From: DATKMS01 sp041497995
GTDB lineage: Bacteria; Desulfobacterota; Binatia; HRBIN30
DNA length: 8,564 nt
Direction: 5' to 3'
NCBI GenBank assembly: GCA_041497995.1
Contig: JBGQHM010000289.1
Coordinates: 1-8,564, forward strand
Part shown: positions 1 to 6,143 of the stretch, piece by piece
How the letters are laid out: the number at the start of each line of letters is the position of its first letter
Position numbering within the stretch: position 1 is the first letter of the stretch
The notes under the pieces: generated by a model
Database searches by the model: none
Seen by the model: the letters and a program-made list of their open reading frames with translations, nothing else
What the model was told of the DNA's origin: nothing
Made by a program: the position numbers and the translations under genes

Positions 1-1206
1 GAACGTATCTTCGCCTCGCATGGCTGCAACGTCAGCACGTGTCACGGCCCGTCGCGACAAGGCGATCTTGACCTCCGCTCCGGCGCCGCATACGGCGATC
101 TCGTCGATGTGGCAGCCGCAAATGTCACCGCCCAAACGGCCGGCAAGAAGCGCGTCCTGGCCGGCGACGCGGCAAACAGTTTTCTTTCACAGAAGCTACA
201 CGGCCTGCTCGGACCCGGCGAAGGGGCGCAAATGCCGCTCGTCGGGTCGCCGCTCACGCAGACAGAGCTCGACCTGGTCGACGCGTGGATCAATGGAGGT
301 GCGCCGGAGACCGGCACGGTTCCGGGCGCTCCCTGCTTGCCGCCTCAGCGGTACATCCCGTCCAACCCACCGCCGAAACCGAAGGGTGGGCATCAGATCT
401 TCTTCGATGGTCCGGTACTGCAGCCCGGAGAAGAGCAAGAGGGTTGCTACTGGATACCGCAGCCGAACAAGACGACCTTCTACAGCAGCAGGTGGGAGTT
501 CGTGCTGAACCCCGGCACCCACCACTTTGCCGTTTTCAACAATCGCGACGACGTTCCGTCGCCGCCTGTCAGGCAGTGGCTGCTCAACGACTTCGGGTGC
601 TTTCAGGAAGCCACTTACGGCGCGACGCTCAGCGCCGCAACGCAGTCACCCTACTTCGTCGACGACTACCCAGCTGGGGTCGCTCGTGCCCTTCCCGCTG
701 GCAAGTTCCTCGGCCTGAACGCTCACTACCACAATGGCTTCGATGTGCCGATTCGGATGCGCGTGTGGGTCAATATCTACCCATACAAGGGTACGCCGCA
801 GCACGTCGCACAGACGCTGACCTCGCTCGATGCAACCTATAGCATCGACGTACCGCCCTTCACGCAGAAGGTGCAGCACGGGCGATTTGTCAACGCGTCC
901 GGCGTGCCGATGTCGTTCATCCAGCTCTCCGGCCACATGCACAAGCGCGGGCTACGTTTCACCGCACGGAGCTCTACGGGTGCCGTGCTCTACGACAGCT
1001 TCGATTGGGCGCACGCGCTTGCCAGCGTCTTCGACCCACCCTTTGTGCTGCAACCGAGTGATTGGATCGACTACGAGTGCTTGGAAGACAACGGTGTCAC
1101 ACGCCCTACCAAGCTCGACGCTTTCGGGAACCCAACGGACCTTCGCTTCGGGGTGACGACGGACGACGAGATGTGCGTGCTGCCGGGATCGTACTACACC
1201 CCCTAG
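1..1206 (+). CDS. Cytochrome c-like / copper type II monooxygenase (PHM/DBM-like) protein, 5' partial
   Basis: The frame is open from base 1 to the TAG at 1204-1206, so the gene begins before the window; 401 residues are visible. Counting from the window edge, residues 9-15 form a CX4CH haem-attachment motif (CNVSTCH), and Met78 in QMPLVG is a likely distal haem ligand followed by a typical cytochrome c end (DLVDAWINGGAP). After a proline-rich linker come motifs of the peptidylglycine/dopamine monooxygenase fold: GTHHF (His174-His175) and NAHYHN (His242) match the CuH site; GHMHKRG (His312, His314) and DDEMC (Met391) match the CuM site. All expected copper-ligand motifs are therefore present. 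The protein probably acts outside the cytoplasm, hydroxylating an unknown substrate with electrons supplied through the haem domain; function is inferred from family. The N-terminal signal peptide is not in view. A DUF4336 gene follows after six bases. Confidence 0.8.
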   Translation, partial: ERIFASHGCNVSTCHGPSRQGDLDLRSGAAYGDLVDVAAANVTAQTAGKKRVLAGDAANSFLSQKLHGLLGPGEGAQMPLVGSPLTQTELDLVDAWINGGAPETGTVPGAPCLPPQRYIPSNPPPKPKGGHQIFFDGPVLQPGEEQEGCYWIPQPNKTTFYSSRWEFVLNPGTHHFAVFNNRDDVPSPPVRQWLLNDFGCFQEATYGATLSAATQSPYFVDDYPAGVARALPAGKFLGLNAHYHNGFDVPIRMRVWVNIYPYKGTPQHVAQTLTSLDATYSIDVPPFTQKVQHGRFVNASGVPMSFIQLSGHMHKRGLRFTARSSTGAVLYDSFDWAHALASVFDPPFVLQPSDWIDYECLEDNGVTRPTKLDAFGNPTDLRFGVTTDDEMCVLPGSYYTP

Positions 1207-1212
1207 GCCAGC

Positions 1213-1905
1213 GTGGAAGCAGTCGCACTGCGTACTCTCGCACCGCACCTGTGGGTTGCCGACCGCGGGCTCACGTTGGCCGTGGGCGATATCGGCACGC
1301 GCATGACCGTCATCCGCCTCGCGGACGGGGGTCTCTTTCTGCACTCGCCCGTACGGCTCGACGCGGAGACACGCCACGCGCTAGACGACATCGGCGACGT
1401 GCGTGCGGTCGTCGCGCCGAGCAAGGTCCACCATTTCTTTGTCGGCGACTACATCGCAGCCTATCCCACAGCACGTGTCTACGGTGCTCCCGGGTTGGCG
1501 GAGAAGCGCCGCGACCTAGCGTTCCACGGTGTTCTGAACGACGACCCGCCGCCGGAGTGGCACGGGCAAATCGAGCAGCACGTGTTTCGCGGCGCTCCAT
1601 TCATGAATGAAGTGGTCTTCTTCCACCCGTCGACGCGGACCTTGCTGCTCACCGACCTTGCTTTCAACGTACCCGCCCATCACAGAGCCGCGTTTCGGAC
1701 ACGCATCTTCTACTGGCTGGTAGGCGCAGTAGGGCGCTTCGGCCCGCATCGCGTTGTGCGGCTCGGCATCCGAGACCGCGCCGCCGCACGCACCTCTGTG
1801 CAGCGGATTCTTCAGTGGGACTTCGACCGCGTCATCGTCGCCCACGGCGAGGTATTGGAAACCGACGGACACGCCCGCTGCGCCGCCGCGTTTGCGTTTC
1901 TGTAG
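1213..1905 (+). CDS. DUF4336 domain-containing protein (MBL-like fold suspected)
   Basis: A 230-residue protein that I recognise as DUF4336 from its pattern: GTRMTVIRLADGGLFLHSPV (28-47), VVAPSKVHHFFVGDY (66-80), then a YP..RVYGAPGL block. His73-His74, Asp148 in LLLTDLAF and His211 in VIVAHGE are spaced like the metal-binding residues of metallo-beta-lactamase-fold proteins, but the canonical HxHxDH is absent, so catalysis is uncertain. The start is GTG at 1213; it is the first possible start after the upstream stop and has no convincing Shine-Dalgarno, suggesting translational coupling to the monooxygenase-like gene six bases upstream, which is in the same frame. The molecular role of this family is not known to me. 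The stop TAG at 1903-1905 faces the convergent gene ending at 1912. Confidence 0.78.
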   Translation: MEAVALRTLAPHLWVADRGLTLAVGDIGTRMTVIRLADGGLFLHSPVRLDAETRHALDDIGDVRAVVAPSKVHHFFVGDYIAAYPTARVYGAPGLAEKRRDLAFHGVLNDDPPPEWHGQIEQHVFRGAPFMNEVVFFHPSTRTLLLTDLAFNVPAHHRAAFRTRIFYWLVGAVGRFGPHRVVRLGIRDRAAARTSVQRILQWDFDRVIVAHGEVLETDGHARCAAAFAFL

Positions 1906-1911
1906 GCATCG

Positions 1912-2508
1912 CTAGTCGCGCAACCCTGCTGCGGCGAGGCGGTCCTCGAGCAAGCCCATGCGATCGTGGCCCCAGAGCTGTTCGCCACGAAACATGAAGA
2001 GCGGTACGCCGAAGACCTCGTCGGCCGCCGCTTCCTTCTGACGCGCGTCGAACTCGGCAGCACCATCGCCGGAGAGATATGTCAGATAGGTGCGTCCGGA
2101 GCCGTGGAGCTCGTCAATGACCTTGGCGATCTCGTCGGGCATGTCGATCTCCAAGGCGCGCTGAAAGAAGCGTGAGAAGACCAGATCGGTGTACGTACGG
2201 AAGAATCCCTCGTGCTGCGCGTACAGGCCGCCGATCAGCGCTGGCGCGGAGTCGTAGACCTTCAGCGGGCCCATGATCTTGAAACCGCCGCGCTGGTTCG
2301 CCCAGCGGCGCGCATCCATGTACGAGTAGCGCGCCTTGTACTCGGAGTAGATGCTGCGCTCGCCCTTCCCCTTGATGCGCAGAACGAAGGGGATCCACCG
2401 CAGCGTGATGCGATAGCGCTCCGGCAACTCGAAGGCGGGGTCTTTGGCGAGATAGGCGAACGGGCTTTTGTAGTCGAAGTACAGCTTCACTTCCTCGCGT
2501 GGCTCCAT
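1912..2508 (-). CDS. 2-hydroxychromene-2-carboxylate isomerase-like DsbA-family protein
   Basis: A 198-residue protein, about the usual length for the HCCA isomerase / GST-kappa branch of the thioredoxin-like DsbA family. The N-terminus VKLYFDYKSPFAYLA (7-21) is the family's first strand and active-site loop, with Ser15 where DsbA has its CXXC; there is no CXXC, so it is not a disulphide oxidoreductase. The C-terminal FGVPLFMFRGEQLWGHDRMGLLEDRL (166-191) is the family's cis-Pro and closing helix motif. Known members isomerise 2-hydroxychromene-2-carboxylate with glutathione in naphthalene breakdown; the actual substrate here is unknown and no other aromatic-degradation gene is in view. The ATG at 2506-2508 is chosen because family similarity begins there, although the frame is open much further upstream and no Shine-Dalgarno is visible. 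It is divergent from the symporter gene at 2593. Confidence 0.85.
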   Translation of the reverse strand: MEPREEVKLYFDYKSPFAYLAKDPAFELPERYRITLRWIPFVLRIKGKGERSIYSEYKARYSYMDARRWANQRGGFKIMGPLKVYDSAPALIGGLYAQHEGFFRTYTDLVFSRFFQRALEIDMPDEIAKVIDELHGSGRTYLTYLSGDGAAEFDARQKEAAADEVFGVPLFMFRGEQLWGHDRMGLLEDRLAAAGLRD

Positions 2509-2592
2509 GCAGAGGAGTCTATCACAATGAATTTGTAGCGCCGCTCCCAGGCCGCTTGGCGATCGCAGCGTATCCGGGATAAAAGCGGCGTC
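2509..2592. promoter_or_regulatory. Divergent intergenic region with a possible promoter for the GPH symporter
   Basis: This 84-bp gap separates two divergent start codons and must carry promoters for at least one of them. On the plus strand, TTGGCG at 2556-2561 and GATAAA at 2578-2583 are spaced by 16 bp and each match four of six sigma70 consensus bases. A start near 2590 would leave only a few bases before the ATG at 2593, which would explain the missing Shine-Dalgarno. On the minus strand I found no convincing -35/-10 pair. The match is modest and would occur by chance at a fair rate. Confidence 0.3.
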
Positions 2593-4005
2593 ATGGCGAT
2601 GCGTGCCGCCTCCAAAGCCCCCACGCCATCGGCGCGTCGCACCAACGTACCGATGACGGCGATGATCGGCTACGGCGCCGGAAACTTCGCGTTCGCACTG
2701 CTCGGCCTCGTCGTCGCCGTGAATCTGCAGTTCTTCTACACCGACTATGTCGGGCTCTCCGCGGGCCTGGTGTCCTGGGCGTTGTTGGTGGCGCGTCTCT
2801 TCGATGCGTTCGCCGATCCGCTCATGGGCTACGCGTCGGACCGTACGCAGACGCGCTGGGGCCGGCGTCGGCCGTATATCATTGGTTCGGCGCTGCCGCT
2901 CGGTGTGGCCTTCTATTACCTCTTCGCGCCGCCGGTGGTCGCCGATCCCGCGCAGCATCAAGGTATGCTGCTGCTCTACATGGCGGCGCTGTACACGCTG
3001 ACCTACTTCATCTGGACGGTCGGCGCGATTCCCTACTACAGCCTGGGCGCGGAGCTGACCGACGACTACCACGAGCGCACGCAGGTCATCGCCGTACGCG
3101 AGGGCCTGGGTCTCGCCGGCTTGCTCGCGGCCACCATCCTTCCTGCCTACCTCATTCACCTCTACGGTGGTCGCAACGGCTATGCCGCGATGGGCGCCAT
3201 CCTCGGACTGGCGACGGCGCTCTTCCTGCTCTTCTCGGGGCTCGTGGTCCGCGAGCGGCCCGAGTTTCAGGGCCGTTCCCCGATGAATCCGTACGCCGGA
3301 ATCATCGCGACGCTGCGCAATAGCCACTACCGCATCTTGCTCCTCGCCTTCACGTTCAGCGCGTTGGCGGGCGCGGTACCCGCCGTGTTGGTGATCTACA
3401 TCGCGGTGTACATCATCGGCACGCCGGCATGGTGGGCGGGCTCGATCCCGGACTGGCTACCGACCTGGTCGTACTACCTGCTGCTCTACTTCCTGTGCGC
3501 GGTGGTCTCGTTACCGGTCTGGAACCGCATGGCGGGACGGTTCGGCAAGCGCGCCACATGGGGGTTCGCCGTGGTGCTCGCTACGTTCACCAGCGCCGCA
3601 TGCTTCTGGCTGTCGGAGGGTGGCATCGGCTACTTCTCCATCCTCCTGATCCTCGGCGGCATCAGCTTCGGAAACTATCAGGCGCTGCCGCCGTCGATGG
3701 TCGCCGACCTCATCGACCATGACGAAGTCACGACCGGACAGCGGCGCGAGGGCTCCTACTTTGCCCTGTGGTCCTTCGCCATGAAGGCCGCCAACGCCGT
3801 CACTGGCTTCGCCGCGTTGCAAGTGCTCGAACACGTGGGTTACGTTCCCGGTGTACCCCAGACCGATACGGTGAAGACCTGGATGCTCTGGATGTACTCC
3901 TGGTTCCCCGCCCTGTTCTACTTGCTGTCCGGCATCGCGCTGGTGCGCTTTCGCTTCACCCGCGCCGATCTCGACGACGCGCAACGTCGCGTCGGGCGCG
4001 CGTAA
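2593..4005 (+). CDS. GPH-family (glycoside-pentoside-hexuronide:cation) MFS symporter
   Basis: A 470-residue, twelve-helix inner-membrane transporter of the MFS_2 / GPH type. Diagnostic motifs are IGYGAGNFAFALLG in the first helix (25-38), FFYTDYVGLSAG (47-58), LFDAFADPLMGYASDRTQTRWGRRRPY (69-95) with the conserved DAxxDP and SDRTxxxWGRRRP signatures, and in the second half MVADLIDHDEVTTGQRREGSYFALWSF (positions near 3697-3777), matching the family's D..DxxE..TGxRREG signature. Members import sugars, glycosides or uronates with Na+ or H+, and distant members move other organic solutes; the substrate cannot be told from the sequence and no glycosidase lies nearby. The ATG at 2593 gives a 22-residue cytoplasmic tail before helix 1; a second in-frame ATG two codons later is equally possible. 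Length is normal for the family and no interruption is seen. Confidence 0.9.
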   Translation: MAMRAASKAPTPSARRTNVPMTAMIGYGAGNFAFALLGLVVAVNLQFFYTDYVGLSAGLVSWALLVARLFDAFADPLMGYASDRTQTRWGRRRPYIIGSALPLGVAFYYLFAPPVVADPAQHQGMLLLYMAALYTLTYFIWTVGAIPYYSLGAELTDDYHERTQVIAVREGLGLAGLLAATILPAYLIHLYGGRNGYAAMGAILGLATALFLLFSGLVVRERPEFQGRSPMNPYAGIIATLRNSHYRILLLAFTFSALAGAVPAVLVIYIAVYIIGTPAWWAGSIPDWLPTWSYYLLLYFLCAVVSLPVWNRMAGRFGKRATWGFAVVLATFTSAACFWLSEGGIGYFSILLILGGISFGNYQALPPSMVADLIDHDEVTTGQRREGSYFALWSFAMKAANAVTGFAALQVLEHVGYVPGVPQTDTVKTWMLWMYSWFPALFYLLSGIALVRFRFTRADLDDAQRRVGRA

Positions 4006-4035
4006 CGGACCTGGGCACCGCCGCAAGCTCTGGCG

Positions 4036-4713
4036 CTACGGCGTTGCCGGGGTGGCGCGCGGGAACGGCGGCTCCCACGTCTCTGTGCTCATCTTCTTAC
4101 CGGCGCCTGTCTCGACCAACAGCTGAACGAACTGGTCTATGGTCATGCCGCGTTGCGCGGCGGCAGTCGTGATCCAGCCGCCGCCTACCTCCAGCGTCGG
4201 CAGCTGATTGAACCGCCACTGGTCGCCTTCCTGGACAAAGCGGTACTGCTGCTCGCTGTCCTTGCCGGATAGCATCAGCTCCGCAACGGCGCTGCCGTCT
4301 GAGATCGTGATCGCTCCGAGCTCGGAGTGCTCGGTACCGGATTTTCCGATCCATCCGTGCGTCACGGAGTAGGCGACCAGCTGGCGTGGCGACAGCGGGC
4401 GCAGCTCGTCCGCCGGTATCCGCAGCCGAAACGCGAAGACTTGCAGCTTCTCGAGCGGTCCCAGGTATTCGACTTCCTCCCTACTGCCGTGCAACGCCAG
4501 GTCCTGCATACGGCCGTACCACTCGATGGTGCCGGCACTCAGCAACGCCGCCGCCGCTGTGCCGTCGTTTGCCATCACGGCGCGTTTGTACTCCGCAAAC
4601 GCCTGGCGGACCTCCTCCGCCGGCGGCTGCCCCGGCGTACGGAGCAGCACGAAGACCGCACACGCAGCAATCATGATGCTGGCGAACCTCACCACAGCGA
4701 ACGCTCTGTTCAC
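4036..4713 (-). CDS. Membrane-anchored or secreted hypothetical protein, possibly NTF2/SnoaL-like
   Basis: A 225-residue protein of no family I can name with confidence. Residues 5-24 are a hydrophobic stretch after a short positive N-terminus, acting as a signal peptide or N-terminal anchor. IAAC (15-18) resembles a lipobox, but hydrophobic residues continue past the Cys, so I favour an anchor. The remainder begins with a helix (PAEEVRQAFAEYKRAVMANDGTAAAALLS, 31-59) and has short strands ending in YRFVQEGDQWRFNQLP (157-172), a layout reminiscent of NTF2-like/SnoaL domains; this is a fold guess only. The start is GTG (complement of 4711-4713), supported by a strong GGAGG Shine-Dalgarno at 4720-4724 six bases away. 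It is the last gene of a same-strand group of three and converges on the symporter with a 30-bp gap. Confidence 0.72.
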   Translation of the reverse strand: MNRAFAVVRFASIMIAACAVFVLLRTPGQPPAEEVRQAFAEYKRAVMANDGTAAAALLSAGTIEWYGRMQDLALHGSREEVEYLGPLEKLQVFAFRLRIPADELRPLSPRQLVAYSVTHGWIGKSGTEHSELGAITISDGSAVAELMLSGKDSEQQYRFVQEGDQWRFNQLPTLEVGGGWITTAAAQRGMTIDQFVQLLVETGAGKKMSTETWEPPFPRATPATP

Positions 4714-4815
4714 GTCTTTCCTCCACGCGCGCCCCTAGGGCCTGCGGCCAGCGCCATTTCTATGGCCCGCTCCCCGTTGGGGTCGCTCCGAGCTGCCAAG
4801 TCCGACAGGCTGTGC

Positions 4816-6051
4816 CTACTCCAGAGACCCGTACGGCATCTGCGGCGCGCTCGCCTGTGCGGCCCGCACCTCTTCGACAACCGCCTTCAGCTCCGCGATG
4901 AACTCGGCAATCACCGGGCCGTGCACCGCGTTGACCGTACAGTGCAAGCTCGGCGGTGGCTTTTGCTGATCAACGAACCAGCCGCGCTGCATAAGAGCCT
5001 TCCCCACTGCGAACGGGTCGACGGCGTCGAAAGTGAAGGCGGCATGCGTCGCGTCGGGTTCGCCGAGCACGCGCAGGCCGGGAATCGCTCGGAGGCCGCG
5101 CAGCAGCGCTTCCGTCGCTTCGCGCGCCGCCTTGGCCAGCCGGAGATATCCGTCTTCACCGAGGTAGTTCATCACCGCCCATGCCGCGGCGATCGGGCCG
5201 CCGCTCTTCGTACCGAGAATGCCGGAGCTGGCGTAGAGGCCACCCAGCCAGTTGTCGGTGACAAACGTCTGGTGCCGGCGCAGCTCTTTGGTGCGATGCA
5301 GGATCACCGATGCACCCTTCGCCGTGTAGCCGTACTTGTGCAGGTCGACGGACATCGACGTAACGCCGGGAACGCGGAAGTCGAACGGCGGAATCGCATA
5401 GCCGAGCCGTTCAAGCATCGGCAGGGTCATCCCGCCCATACAGGCGTCGACGTGGCAGTTGATGCCGGCACGTTCCGCCAACTGAGCGATGTCTGCAATC
5501 GGGTCGATGACCCCCTGCGGATACTGCGGTGCCGAGGCGACGATGAGCACGGTATGGGGCGTGAGCCGCGCCGCCATCGCTACCGGATCAGCGCGGAAGT
5601 CGTCGCGCACCGGAACGCGAATCGAGGCAACACCAAAGTCCTGCGCTGCCTTCTCAAAGGCGGCGTGTGCCGTCGTCGGGAGAATCATTTCGGGGGCCGT
5701 GATCCCACGGGCGCGGCCACGGCCCCGCGCCGCCTTCACCGCCAGCAGAATACTTTCGGTCCCACCGCTGGTCATGAATCCGGCGGCGTCCTTCCCGCCG
5801 TGCAACAGATCGGCCACCATCGCAACCACATCGGCCTGCATCGTGCGCAGGCTTGGGAAGGCTTCGACGTTGAGCGCGTTCGTCGACAGGAAGCGGGCAT
5901 TGGCTTCGGTCGCCAGCGCCAGAACGTCTTCACCCGCGTAGTACGCGAGGGTGAACGCCCTGCCCGACTTCCAGTCGACATCGTGTGCCTGGAGCGTATC
6001 GAGCTGGGCGAGTATCTCGTCCGTGGGCAGACCTGTCTTCGGCAGTGGCAT
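4816..6051 (-). CDS. PLP-dependent lyase/decarboxylase, sphingosine-1-phosphate lyase-like
   Basis: A 411-residue cytosolic fold-type I PLP enzyme of the group II decarboxylase / sphingosine-1-phosphate lyase branch. MTSGGTESILLAVKAAR (93-109) is the phosphate-binding segment, HVDACMGG (200-207) carries Asp202 for the pyridine nitrogen, and VDLHKYGYTAKG (235-246) holds the Schiff-base Lys239. FDFRVPGVTSMSVD (223-236) is close to the lyase signature preceding that lysine. Unlike the eukaryotic lyase there is no membrane segment. Known relatives cleave phosphorylated sphingoid bases to an aldehyde and phosphoethanolamine, or decarboxylate amino acids; the substrate here is not established. The ATG (complement of 6049-6051) has a GGAG at 6059-6062 seven bases away. 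It lies 92 bp downstream of the amidohydrolase gene and 102 bp upstream of the hypothetical gene on the same strand. Confidence 0.87.
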   Translation of the reverse strand: MPLPKTGLPTDEILAQLDTLQAHDVDWKSGRAFTLAYYAGEDVLALATEANARFLSTNALNVEAFPSLRTMQADVVAMVADLLHGGKDAAGFMTSGGTESILLAVKAARGRGRARGITAPEMILPTTAHAAFEKAAQDFGVASIRVPVRDDFRADPVAMAARLTPHTVLIVASAPQYPQGVIDPIADIAQLAERAGINCHVDACMGGMTLPMLERLGYAIPPFDFRVPGVTSMSVDLHKYGYTAKGASVILHRTKELRRHQTFVTDNWLGGLYASSGILGTKSGGPIAAAWAVMNYLGEDGYLRLAKAAREATEALLRGLRAIPGLRVLGEPDATHAAFTFDAVDPFAVGKALMQRGWFVDQQKPPPSLHCTVNAVHGPVIAEFIAELKAVVEEVRAAQASAPQMPYGSLE

Positions 6052-6078
6052 ATTTGATCTCCGCGGCGTCTTGACGTT

Positions 6079-6103
6079 CGGCCAGATAGCACGCCGGCCA
6101 GAT
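6079..6103. repeat. Short direct repeat CGGCCAGAT x2 upstream of the PLP lyase
   Basis: Two exact 9-bp copies of CGGCCAGAT lie at 6079-6087 and 6095-6103, offset by 16 bp, in the 92-bp gap between the amidohydrolase stop and the PLP lyase start. They could be tandem binding sites for a regulator of the lyase gene, but the spacing is not a whole number of helical turns and the words are short, so chance is a real alternative. Confidence 0.35.
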
Positions 6104-6143
6104 GACGCAAACGCTGCGGTTCATGCGGGTCTGAGACGCGCCG

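Noticed and set aside
20..508. Plus-strand 162-codon frame overlapping the monooxygenase-like gene
   Set aside because: It overlaps the coding frame that carries the haem and copper motifs; its own translation is Ser/Arg-rich with no recognisable domain.
2509..3327. Upstream in-frame extension of the isomerase-like gene to 471 codons
   Set aside because: The extension is antisense to the symporter, is of low-quality composition, and family similarity starts exactly at the internal ATG (2506-2508).
4774..4784. CCCCGTTGGGG hairpin between the PLP lyase and the hypothetical gene as a terminator
   Set aside because: The stem is only four base pairs and no T-tract follows on either strand.
4327..6057. 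Long plus-strand open frame of 576 codons opposite the PLP lyase gene and part of the hypothetical gene
   Set aside because: It is antisense to a well-recognised enzyme with a ribosome site; its translation is rich in Arg, His and Gln without family motifs, as expected from a GC-rich shadow frame.
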